From the NCBI GenBank assembly GCA_964345365.1, contig CAYFQR010000009.1, forward strand, positions 1-44,355: a stretch of DNA of 44,355 nucleotides, in the 5' to 3' direction. Both the position numbers and the translations under genes were made by a program. Of the stretch, positions 31,329 through 38,747 are shown piece by piece (positions within the stretch are counted from its first letter, which is position 1; each line of letters opens with the position of its first letter). This DNA comes from RUG754 sp964345365 (GTDB taxonomy: Bacteria > Bacillota > Clostridia > Peptostreptococcales > Anaerovoracaceae). Under the pieces are notes generated by a model. That model searched no databases, was not told the DNA's origin, and worked only from the letters and a program-made list of their open reading frames with translations.

Positions 31329-34300
31329 ATGAGTATTAAACTAAAGAGAGTCTTAAGCTTTCTTCTTGTTTTTGTTTTTACTCTGACATTCTCTTTTAAT
31401 CCGGGTACCTGCTTCTCATACGCTGCGGAAACCCCGCTTGAAAAAGCGGAAGCCGCAGCAAAAGAAGCGATAGAGGAAGCTGCAAGATTAACCGAGGAAG
31501 CGGAAGAGAAGACGAGAATAGCACTCGATGCCCACGCCCTATATAACGAGCTATATCAAAAAGCCGTTTTCGCCGGGACAAGGGACTCCGAGGGTAAATA
31601 TACCTACCCCGGATTGAAAGATGCGTTAAATGAAATGCGTGCTACTCACAAGATAGCCAAAAAGTATAAAAAAGATGTAGCGGCATCGGTAAAAGTGATG
31701 AACTCCGCTATCGAGAAAAGAGCGGAAGAAAGAGATAAATCCGTAAAGGATAAAATACTTGTAGGCTCAGGAGACGGCTTGACATCACCTGAAGGCTATA
31801 CGGCAGCAGAGATGAGAGCCAAGTTTAAGTATGTGGTAACAGGAGCTGACGGTAAGCTTCACGGCTCAAACCAAAACGTCTGGCAGGCATATCAATACGG
31901 AGTGGCGGGAGCACAGTCAGCTTATGCTACGCAAAACCAGCTTCAGCATAACGATGAGCAGGGAGATGTATATAAGACTGTGGGATATACTCCTCCGGGA
32001 AAAGATGAGGTTTACGGATTAGGTAGGGATTACGATTCAGATACTACAATCAAAAAAGGTCTGATGAAGCTCGGCTATCTTGACGGATATAAAGACCCCT
32101 CTGATGTTCCATTATCCGCTATGACTGCGGCACTCGGTAATTGGAAGAGAGCAAACGGAAACGATAACGACTATGTATCGACAATAGGTAGAAGTAACTT
32201 CGAGTTCTTTGAAGACCTGTCGCATGACTATGATAACGATAACCCGCCTATTCCGCCTGAACCTGAGTGGAATATAACTATAATCGGTCTTACCGTTCCG
32301 ACGGAGTTCATACACGGCGTTGCCCTTACTAAACCGAATAAGGACGGTAAATACAGAAGCGACACGAAAATAGAGTTTGAAGTTCTAAGTGAAGTTCAAG
32401 GCTCCCTTGAACAGATTTCCTATTATAACGGTGAAACCCATATAGGTTCCGTGATAAATCATGAGCCTGATTGGAACGAAGTCGCATCGACCCTGGTATT
32501 CAAAAAAGGACTTCCTGAAGGCGAAAAGAAACTCCCTGAAAAGATAGACGGCGTGAATTGGATAAATGCAGGTGAGTTTTCATACGAAAAAACGGAGAGG
32601 AAAAAAGTAGGTGGCGAGTGGGGTTATTTCCATACACCGTATTACAAGGCGGAAAAGCTTCCAAACGGCTACACCAACCTGTATAACGGCTGTCATGTGG
32701 AGTTCGATGCGGATAAATTTGAATCCGGAAAGTACACTGCATATTTTGCTAATAAGTTCGGCGGCGTGCTTGCTAAATACCCGTTTGAAGTAATGGGAGA
32801 TAAAATAAGGCTGATAAGCTATGAGATGCTTTCTGCTCCTGATGACGGTAACGCATACTGCCTAAACGAAGAAATTAAGTACAGGGTAAGGTTCGAGTGT
32901 GACGATATAAATAACCTTTTAAGCTTTAACGATACGGAAATATTTACGCTTTTCAAAAACGGAAATACTTGGTATGACGACCCGTATAAGCAGTATCGAA
33001 ACCTATATAATGAACGCTTGGCGAACAGACTGCTTCCAAGAGACATGGGATATAAAATGTATAGCCTTTCTATGAGAGAACAGATTAGAAAAAGCGGAAA
33101 TACGGACCCGTTCACAGACCAAACATATAACAAAGTCAATTACAAGATAACCCGAAAACCTGTTATTAAAGGAAATACTCTTACATGGGATATAGGCTTT
33201 GTTCCGATGGAAAAAGGCTTCGCAAACGAAAACGGAAGAAAGAAAGTGTCTTATCAGCCGTTAACTCCCGAAAACTTAAACAAAAACTTCCCTGTTAACG
33301 AATACGGAATAAATCTTTCGGGCGGATTTTTTGAAAGTAAAAGAGATATAAACGGCTACTATGAAGGCACACACAAACCTCTTAACGAAATACTCCCGTA
33401 TAAGATAAAGAACGAGTTCAATAAAAACGCCATTCTCATCCATGCGAAGATTACATCCAAGCCGAAAGACGGAGTAGCTTACGGCAAAAGCGAAACGGTA
33501 ACCTATGAAGTTAAGTATAAGGTATTCGATGTAAATGACTATAAAGAGGATAATCTCCTTAAGAAAGTCACTATCGACAGCAGCAAGAGCTATAATGCTG
33601 GAACCCCGAAGATAAGTGCTAAAGATAAGACGATTACCTATACGGGAAGCTTCCCTGTGAGCGGACTTAAGAAAGGTGACAGAGTCCTTAACTTCATAAG
33701 TAAAAAGGATAAGAAAATCGCCAAGGATAATTTTAAGGTAAAATCAGGAACAAGCGAGATTGTTTCGATAAAGATAATTTCAACCCCGGAAAGCGGAGAC
33801 GCATATACTACGGACGAAACGGTTGTATTTGAAATAAAGTATAAGACGGAAGATGCGGATGACTTCGAGCCGAAGATAACAAAGACAGTAACCGACAAGA
33901 CGAAGACAAAAAATATAAGCGTAGTACCTGAAAAGAAGGGTGAAAGCGGGAATATAATAACCTACACGGGCAGCATCCCTCTTGACGGCTTCGATGACGG
34001 GACGCATACAATCAAGTTCAATGATAAGGACGGGAACACGATTGACACAAGAGACTTCCCTGTGGAAGATGCTGGACTGATACCTCCGGGAAATGAGTAT
34101 AACATTGGAGAGGGAGATTCATATAAGGTTGTGGACCATGCGGACAAGTGGAGAGAAAACCTTAAGACATATAACGCCGCTACAAAGAAAAACCGTAAGT
34201 ATAACACCTTCTGGATCGGCGAAAAGATTGTAACGAATCTTTGGTATAAGGGCTTGACGGCAAAGAACACTCCGAAGATAGCGGCAAGCAAGGTAAGCCT

Positions 34301-34544
34301 CTATAAGTGCAAGAAAACCGACACCCTTAAAAACCACATCTACACCAAGAACCTCAAAGACCCTGTAAAGGGCAAAAACGGTGCTATGACCATGTTTAAG
34401 CAAAGAACGGACCTGATGCCCGACCCTTCAAAATTAGGGAACGGCACGTACACTCTCGTATTTAAGAATGATAAAAAAGAAGTCTTGAGAGTTGAGATAG
34501 TCTTTGACAGCACGGTTGAATACTACTTGCTACATAGAAACTGA
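31329..34544 (+). CDS. Large secreted multidomain protein of the pilus-like locus
   Basis: A 1071-residue exported protein. The signal peptide runs to about SYAAE (residue 34), followed by a charged coiled coil (about 36-70, KAEAAAKEAIEEAARLTEEA). A middle region rich in Tyr, Gly and Asn and at least three related beta domains come next. Each domain begins with a motif of the form SxPxxGxAY: LSAPDDGNAY near 500, SKPKDGVAYG near 707, STPESGDAYT near 816. The last two are most alike (VTYEVKYK and VVFEIKYK). No sortase signal or C-terminal helix. It may be the displayed adhesive or structural component. The start follows GGAGG. Confidence 0.78.
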   Translation: MSIKLKRVLSFLLVFVFTLTFSFNPGTCFSYAAETPLEKAEAAAKEAIEEAARLTEEAEEKTRIALDAHALYNELYQKAVFAGTRDSEGKYTYPGLKDALNEMRATHKIAKKYKKDVAASVKVMNSAIEKRAEERDKSVKDKILVGSGDGLTSPEGYTAAEMRAKFKYVVTGADGKLHGSNQNVWQAYQYGVAGAQSAYATQNQLQHNDEQGDVYKTVGYTPPGKDEVYGLGRDYDSDTTIKKGLMKLGYLDGYKDPSDVPLSAMTAALGNWKRANGNDNDYVSTIGRSNFEFFEDLSHDYDNDNPPIPPEPEWNITIIGLTVPTEFIHGVALTKPNKDGKYRSDTKIEFEVLSEVQGSLEQISYYNGETHIGSVINHEPDWNEVASTLVFKKGLPEGEKKLPEKIDGVNWINAGEFSYEKTERKKVGGEWGYFHTPYYKAEKLPNGYTNLYNGCHVEFDADKFESGKYTAYFANKFGGVLAKYPFEVMGDKIRLISYEMLSAPDDGNAYCLNEEIKYRVRFECDDINNLLSFNDTEIFTLFKNGNTWYDDPYKQYRNLYNERLANRLLPRDMGYKMYSLSMREQIRKSGNTDPFTDQTYNKVNYKITRKPVIKGNTLTWDIGFVPMEKGFANENGRKKVSYQPLTPENLNKNFPVNEYGINLSGGFFESKRDINGYYEGTHKPLNEILPYKIKNEFNKNAILIHAKITSKPKDGVAYGKSETVTYEVKYKVFDVNDYKEDNLLKKVTIDSSKSYNAGTPKISAKDKTITYTGSFPVSGLKKGDRVLNFISKKDKKIAKDNFKVKSGTSEIVSIKIISTPESGDAYTTDETVVFEIKYKTEDADDFEPKITKTVTDKTKTKNISVVPEKKGESGNIITYTGSIPLDGFDDGTHTIKFNDKDGNTIDTRDFPVEDAGLIPPGNEYNIGEGDSYKVVDHADKWRENLKTYNAATKKNRKYNTFWIGEKIVTNLWYKGLTAKNTPKIAASKVSLYKCKKTDTLKNHIYTKNLKDPVKGKNGAMTMFKQRTDLMPDPSKLGNGTYTLVFKNDKKEVLRVEIVFDSTVEYYLLHRN

Positions 34545-34634
34545 TAGCACGGCTTACGCCGGCGAAACTCGTTTTTTGCGAAAAATACTAAAAAATGTAA
34601 AATATCAAACATCTAACTGATGATATTTTCTATG

Positions 34635-34665
34635 AAAAGGGCGGGGCATACCTCGCCCTTTTGAC
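34635..34665 (+). terminator. Terminator after the large secreted protein
   Basis: A 12-bp stem with one mismatch (AAAAGGGCGGGG with CCTCGCCCTTTT) around 34635-34662. The TTGACA overlapping its end (34661-34666) could be a -35 box for the next genes. Confidence 0.75.
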
Positions 34666-34724
34666 ACTTTTACTTAATAAAACTAAAAAACAGGAGGAAA
34701 GGCATAGGATGCCGAAAAGTACAG

Positions 34725-35150
34725 ATGAAAGAATTTATGACCGGAATAGCGATGCTGATAATTCTATGTGTATTCCTTACACAGTTCACGGTAAATCAAG
34801 TCGTTCAAAACAAGGTCATCCTTGCCGAGAACGATATAAACACCTTTGTCGAAGACATAAGGCGTGACGGATATGTGACGGACGCTGCAAAGACTGAATT
34901 GAAAGCTCGCCTTAAAACCGTCCTGAAGCTTCCCGACGATTCTGAAATCGTAGTGGAAGGAACACCGATTTCGCAGAGAAAAAAGAGAAGCTTCAGCTCA
35001 TCATACGAGGATTCGCTTATTTATTACAGAATAGAGTACCCGATTAAAAATGTGATAGGTGCAAGCGAGTTTTTAGGCATATCCGATAGTGAAAATGAGG
35101 CTATCAGGATAAGAGAGGGTAAAACCGCAAGCGAATATATCGAATGGTAA
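34725..35150 (+). CDS. TadE-like membrane-anchored protein
   Basis: A 141-residue protein with an N-terminal membrane segment (MKEFMTGIAMLIILCVFLTQ) and a soluble outer part, the TadE/pseudopilin layout. The first residues resemble those of both Flp-like proteins and the next gene. The start is awkward: a strong AGGAGGAAAGG precedes an ATG at 34709 in another frame (MPKST), 16 bases upstream, while the ATG at 34725 has no good site of its own. Either translation is coupled to the short frame, or there is a small indel. The C-terminus reads KTASEYIEW. Followed 14 bases later by the TadF-like gene. Confidence 0.65.
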   Translation: MKEFMTGIAMLIILCVFLTQFTVNQVVQNKVILAENDINTFVEDIRRDGYVTDAAKTELKARLKTVLKLPDDSEIVVEGTPISQRKKRSFSSSYEDSLIYYRIEYPIKNVIGASEFLGISDSENEAIRIREGKTASEYIEW

Positions 35151-35164
35151 AGGGGAATTAAGAC

Positions 35165-35767
35165 ATGAAAAACTTTATAATGGGAGTTGCGATGGTTCTC
35201 CTTCTCACATTCTTCCTTTCGTTTCAAGCAGATGTAAACGCCATGCAGGTGCAGGGCGTTCGTCTTAGAAATACCGCAAACGAAGCTGCAAGGAGTGCAG
35301 CACTTAAGCTCGACATGACCGCATTTTCGGAAGGGTTTATCGTATTTCACGAGCAGGATAGCGTAACCGCTTCGAGAGAGCTTCTCAAAAAGAACCTTAA
35401 ATTAAACGGAGCGGATTCGGAACTTAAATACTTTAAGGACAGCATAATCACGTACTACATTTGCACATTCAATCAGACGGCGGAAACACCCGGAGAGCAG
35501 GCTCTTGTTCCTAAGCTCGGTAAGTACTATATCTATAAAAACGGAAACGCCGCCCCGATATTTACAGGGACATATCAGAAAGGGAATAAAGCCTCTGAAT
35601 ATATAAATCCGCACATAAAGCTACCTAAAAACTTCGATCCGGTTCTAAACAGCCCGTCGGTTGTATGCGTAATAGATACAGGACACCCGAAGATACTCAC
35701 GGCTGAAATCTCAAGCAAAGCTATCTTAAGAAAAGCCGGGATATATGAATATGTATTGGGCGGCTAA
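35165..35767 (+). CDS. TadF-like membrane-anchored protein
   Basis: A 200-residue protein with an N-terminal membrane segment (MKNFIMGVAMVLLLTFFLSF), then QADVNAMQVQGVRLRNTANE, a helix of the kind that follows the anchor in TadE/TadF minor pilins (polar residues with ANEAARSAAL). The outer domain is beta-rich (KYYIYKNGNAAPIFTG, VVCVIDTGHP). It shares the ASEYI motif with its neighbour. The start follows AAAGGGG. Last gene of the pilus-like block. Confidence 0.7.
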   Translation: MKNFIMGVAMVLLLTFFLSFQADVNAMQVQGVRLRNTANEAARSAALKLDMTAFSEGFIVFHEQDSVTASRELLKKNLKLNGADSELKYFKDSIITYYICTFNQTAETPGEQALVPKLGKYYIYKNGNAAPIFTGTYQKGNKASEYINPHIKLPKNFDPVLNSPSVVCVIDTGHPKILTAEISSKAILRKAGIYEYVLGG

Positions 35768-35795
35768 ATATATAAAATATTCATTTCAGGAAGTC

Positions 35796-35824
35796 TTGAC
35801 GTATATATCCATCAGTGATATACT
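35796..35824 (+). promoter_or_regulatory. Promoter of the relB-yafQ operon
   Basis: TTGACG (35796-35801) and TATACT (35819-35824) with a 17-base spacer. The -10 overlaps the first operator palindrome. Confidence 0.72.
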
Positions 35825-35893
35825 TAGTATGCAAAGTAATGGACTGAGTTAACATGGTAAAATACTAAGTATAATAAGTGAAATACTAAGTAT
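35820..35893 (+). promoter_or_regulatory. Phased operator repeats of the relB-yafQ operon
   Basis: Palindromes ATACTTAGTAT (35820-35830), ATACTAAGTAT (35862-35872) and ATACTAAGTAT (35883-35893) start 42 and 21 bases apart. A degenerate copy with ACTGAGT fills the missing place at 35841-35851, so sites occur every 21 bases, two helical turns. Cooperative binding by the ribbon-helix-helix antitoxin and conditional repression are the likely role. Confidence 0.7.
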
Positions 35894-35911
35894 ATAAGGG
35901 AGGATATAATT

Positions 35912-36166
35912 ATGTCTGAAAAAGTAACTTGCTCTTTCGTTATGGATAGAGAAACCTATAATGCCTACAAAAGTATCGTCGCAAGTTACGGCGAAAATGT
36001 TAAGGGGAATCTTGTAAGATATATGAAGAATGTAATCGAATATGAAACGCCAAATGCAGAAACTCTTAGAGCAATCGCAGAAGTACAGAGAATGAAAGAA
36101 GACCCTACACTCTATAGAACTTACGAAAGCGTAGATGAGATGATGGAGGAATTGCTTGATGTATAA
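35912..36166 (+). CDS. RelB/DinJ-type antitoxin
   Basis: An 84-residue antitoxin with an N-terminal ribbon-helix-helix DNA-binding part (EKVTCSFVMDRETYNAYKSI) and a helical C-terminus that would wrap the toxin (DPTLYRTYESVDEMMEELLD). RelB/DinJ members repress their own promoter, fitting the palindrome array directly upstream. The start follows GGGAGG. The toxin gene overlaps its last eight bases. Confidence 0.85.
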   Translation: MSEKVTCSFVMDRETYNAYKSIVASYGENVKGNLVRYMKNVIEYETPNAETLRAIAEVQRMKEDPTLYRTYESVDEMMEELLDV

Positions 36167-36443
36167 AATAAGACCATCAACTAAATTTAAAAGTGATTTG
36201 AGGCGAATGAAAAAAAGGGGCTATGATATCTCCTTACTGACTAATGTTCTCAAGATTTTAGCAAAAGGAGAAGATCTCCCTGCAAAATATAAAGACCATC
36301 AGCTGTCGGGAAAACTTAATTTCTGTAGAGAATGTCACATAACGCCGGATTGGCTTCTTGTATATGAAATAAGGGATAAAGAACTTTTTCTATATCTGAC
36401 AAGAACCGGTATGCATAGTGACCTCTTTAGAAATAAAAATTGA
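36159..36443 (+). CDS. YafQ family mRNA interferase toxin
   Basis: A 94-residue toxin of the YafQ branch of RelE. It shows the start YKIRPSTKFKSDLRRMKKRG, the conserved LPAKYKDHQLSG segment and CHITPDWLLVYEI, ending YLTRTGMHSDLF. The His residues in KDHQLSG and near GMHSDLF are the ones YafQ enzymes use to cut mRNA at AAA codons in the ribosome. The ATG at 36159 overlaps the antitoxin stop, so translation is coupled. Confidence 0.9.
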   Translation: MYKIRPSTKFKSDLRRMKKRGYDISLLTNVLKILAKGEDLPAKYKDHQLSGKLNFCRECHITPDWLLVYEIRDKELFLYLTRTGMHSDLFRNKN

Positions 36444-36467
36444 AAAAGGCAATTAAAGGCAATAGTC

Positions 36468-36959
36468 GTGAGAAGTGATACTAAAATAAAAAAAATGTTC
36501 GACAGGGAATTTAATTCCCCGAAACTCTATATGCTTAGAGCAGAGTTCACGAAGGATAATAAAATAAACGCGAAAGGAAGAGTGCAGCTAAGAAATGCGC
36601 TCTTTTTTATTTCTATGATGTTTTTGATAGATGACAGCGAAAACTGTATTGAGGCTCTAATGCTCATATCACTTCTTTGGCTGACAGTACCCGCAGCTCT
36701 TACTCTTGCAGGACCGCTTGCCAAGAAAATGATAGAAAATGAGTATAACCTGTATGACATACTCGCAGGTATAGGCACATACATCATATTCGGACTGCCG
36801 TTAATTGTAGGGGAGTTCTTCCTAATGAGGTATCTACCGAACGAAATACCCGAAATGTTTGAGGGAATAAATTATATAACAGGCTTAATAACGGCTTTGG
36901 CCATACTTGTATATGTAGTCGATATTTGGATTATGCTGAAGGAAAAGAAAAAGAATTGA
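36468..36959 (+). CDS. Small multi-pass membrane protein, unknown
   Basis: A 163-residue protein with about four membrane segments (ALFFISMMFLI, LLWLTVPAALTLAG, LAGIGTYIIFGLPLIVGEFF, LITALAILVYVVDIWIML). The proposed start is GTG at 36468 with a poor ribosome binding site; an ATG at 36495 is an alternative. It lies between two antitoxin-type genes, and the promoter of the HicB-like gene overlaps its 3' end. No family recognised. Confidence 0.6.
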   Translation: MRSDTKIKKMFDREFNSPKLYMLRAEFTKDNKINAKGRVQLRNALFFISMMFLIDDSENCIEALMLISLLWLTVPAALTLAGPLAKKMIENEYNLYDILAGIGTYIIFGLPLIVGEFFLMRYLPNEIPEMFEGINYITGLITALAILVYVVDIWIMLKEKKKN

Positions 36960-36984
36960 CAAATACGTATTAAATGCGTGTAAT
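36956..36984 (+). promoter_or_regulatory. Promoter of the HicB-like gene
   Basis: A perfect TTGACA (36956-36961) and TGTAAT (36979-36984) with a 17-base spacer; TTGACA overlaps the stop codon of the membrane protein gene. Confidence 0.65.
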
Positions 36985-37030
36985 AATGAAAGGAATAAGT
37001 AATGAAAACGAAATAAAAAGAGGGTGTATT

Positions 37031-37438
37031 ATGAAAAACACATATCCTATAATTATCAGTCCCGGAGTGGAATATATGGTAGTATCAATACCTGACTTTA
37101 ATATAAATACGCAGGGAAAGGATATAACCGAAGCCATTGAAATGGCAAGAGATGCTATCGGAATAGTCGGTATTGATATGGAAGATGAAGGGGAAGAGTT
37201 GCCGACTCCTACAGAACTTAATTTGATTAATAGAGATAATATTGAAGATATAGTAACCCTTGTGGATGTAGATTTTGATAAATATAGAATGATGAATGCC
37301 TTAAAAAGCATAAGAAAGAATTGCACTATACCTTCATGGCTTAATTTTGAAGCGGAAAAAGCCGGGATAAATTTTTCCGCAGTGCTTCAATCTGCATTGA
37401 AACAGGAACTCGGACTATACGAATATGAAAAAAATTAA
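37031..37438 (+). CDS. HicB-like antitoxin, apparently without HicA
   Basis: A 135-residue protein with the HicB-like fold at its N-terminus (IISPGVEYMVVSIPDFNINT, KDITEAIEMARDAIGI), which mimics a degenerate RNase H fold. The C-terminal IPSWLNFEAEKAGINFSAVL with LKQELGL looks like the ribbon-helix-helix or helix-turn-helix DNA-binding tail. No HicA-sized frame with the usual GSHH motif precedes or follows it, so it is solitary. It may be a residual antitoxin or a regulator. The start at 37031 follows AGAGGGTG. Confidence 0.8.
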   Translation: MKNTYPIIISPGVEYMVVSIPDFNINTQGKDITEAIEMARDAIGIVGIDMEDEGEELPTPTELNLINRDNIEDIVTLVDVDFDKYRMMNALKSIRKNCTIPSWLNFEAEKAGINFSAVLQSALKQELGLYEYEKN

Positions 37439-37470
37439 AAGCACCTCTGCCACAAAAAGAACAGAAGTGC
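37431..37470 (-). terminator. Terminator for the ychF transcript
   Basis: GCACCTCTG (37441-37449) pairs with CAGAAGTGC (37462-37470), one G-T pair. The T run is on the minus strand only (complement of AAAATTAAAA, 37431-37440), so it ends transcription from lgt-ychF and overlaps the 3' end of the HicB-like gene. Confidence 0.65.
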
Positions 37471-37488
37471 CGGTATATCTTCAAGAAA

Positions 37489-37525
37489 ATATAAATATTA
37501 TAATTCAAAATTATAATATTTATAT
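37489..37525. repeat. Perfect 17-bp AT-only inverted repeat
   Basis: The arms 37489-37505 and 37509-37525 are exact reverse complements made of A and T only, around a CAA loop. It lies between the convergent HicB-like and ychF genes. No T run follows on the plus strand beyond the arm itself. Confidence 0.8.
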
Positions 37526-37577
37526 AATCATTTCTGCAGTTAAAAAAGTTTAGTTTTGAAAACATTTTTGAGATAAC

Positions 37578-38672
37578 TCACACATTAAACAGGAATGTAA
37601 TTATATCGCCGTCATTCACCACATATTCTTTGCCTTCCGACTTGAGAAGGCCTTTTTCTTTTGCGGCTGCAATGGAACATCCGACTTCAACGAATTTATC
37701 ATACGGAATAGTTTCTGCTCTTATGAAGCCGCGCTCGAAGTCGGTGTGGATTTTACCGGCAGCCTGCGGTGCTTTGGTGCCGCGTTTGATTGTCCATGCT
37801 CTGCATTCATCTTGTCCTGCAGTCAAGAAGGATATTAAATCAAGCAGAGCATAAGAAGCCTTGACTAATTTATCAAGACCGGATTCACTGATTCCTAAAT
37901 CCTCTAAAAACATCTGCTTTTCTTCATCGTCCAAATCGGCGATTTCAGACTCTATCGACGCACAGATTACTACGCATTTTGCATGCTCACTATCTGCGAC
38001 TTCCATTACGGTTTTGACAAACTCGTTTGACGAATAGTCCGCAACTTCGCTCTCGTCCACATTTGCGACATAGATAATAGGCTTATATGAAAGGAGCCCG
38101 AGCGACTTGACATATTCAGCGTCATCTTCGTCAATATCCATAGAGCGAACGTTTTTACCGTCGGAGAGCCAAGCATATATGCTTTTGAGGAGCTCAAGCT
38201 CCGCAGCCGCATTTTTGTCATGCTTCGCATTCTTCTCGGTCTTTTGAATCCTTCTTTCCAGAATTTCGATGTCGCTTAAAATAAGCTCGGTGTTTATCGT
38301 TTCAATATCCGAAAGAGGGTCTATCTTACCGTCCACATGGACGATGTTGTCGTTCTCAAAGCAGCGAACCACATGAACTATCGCCTCAACCTCTCTGATA
38401 TGTCCCAAAAATTTATTGCCGAGTCCTTCTCCTTTTGAAGCACCTTTTACAAGTCCCGCAATATCACAGAATTCGATTGTCGCATAGACGGTTTTCCGGG
38501 AATTAAATACCTCATGCAGCTTCGTAATCCTTTCATCAGGCACTGTAACTATACCGATATTCGGCTCAATCGTGCAGAACGGGTAGTTTGCAGCCTCGGC
38601 ACCCGCCTTGGTGATTGCATTGAATAATGTACTTTTACCTACATTCGGAAGTCCGACAATTCCTAATTTCAT
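37578..38672 (-). CDS. ychF: Ribosome-binding ATPase YchF
   Basis: An OBG-family P-loop protein of 364 residues that prefers ATP and binds ribosomes. It has the start MKLGIVGLPNVGKSTLFNAI (G1 loop 7-15), the NYPFCTIEPNIGIV switch, the DIAGLVKGASKGEGLGNKFL stretch (G3), YVANVDESE where GTPases would have NKxD, and a C-terminal TGS domain starting near LISFLTAGQDECRAW. It acts in translation and stress responses. On the minus strand it follows lgt by 75 bases; its leader contains a 6-bp hairpin CCCTTG/CAAGGG (38696-38711). Confidence 0.97.
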   Translation of the reverse strand: MKLGIVGLPNVGKSTLFNAITKAGAEAANYPFCTIEPNIGIVTVPDERITKLHEVFNSRKTVYATIEFCDIAGLVKGASKGEGLGNKFLGHIREVEAIVHVVRCFENDNIVHVDGKIDPLSDIETINTELILSDIEILERRIQKTEKNAKHDKNAAAELELLKSIYAWLSDGKNVRSMDIDEDDAEYVKSLGLLSYKPIIYVANVDESEVADYSSNEFVKTVMEVADSEHAKCVVICASIESEIADLDDEEKQMFLEDLGISESGLDKLVKASYALLDLISFLTAGQDECRAWTIKRGTKAPQAAGKIHTDFERGFIRAETIPYDKFVEVGCSIAAAKEKGLLKSEGKEYVVNDGDIITFLFNV

Positions 38673-38747
38673 TTTATCTTATACCTTTTTGGAAACCCTT
38701 GAACACAAGGGAGAACCACCTTTCGTAAATTTTATATATTGAATTTT

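Noticed and set aside
34661..34867. 68-residue plus-strand frame (MPKST from ATG 34709) as a separate gene
   Set aside because: It overlaps the TadE-like gene in another frame and its composition is unlike a protein; kept only as a possible leader or indel clue.
21984..35767. Type VII or classical type II secretion system
   Set aside because: There is no EccC-type FtsK ATPase, no WXG100 proteins, no secretin and no G-x4-E pseudopilins; the TadA/B/C order fits a Tad-like system better.
36444..37030. HicA toxin upstream of the HicB-like gene
   Set aside because: The only sizeable frame there encodes a multi-pass membrane protein without HicA motifs.
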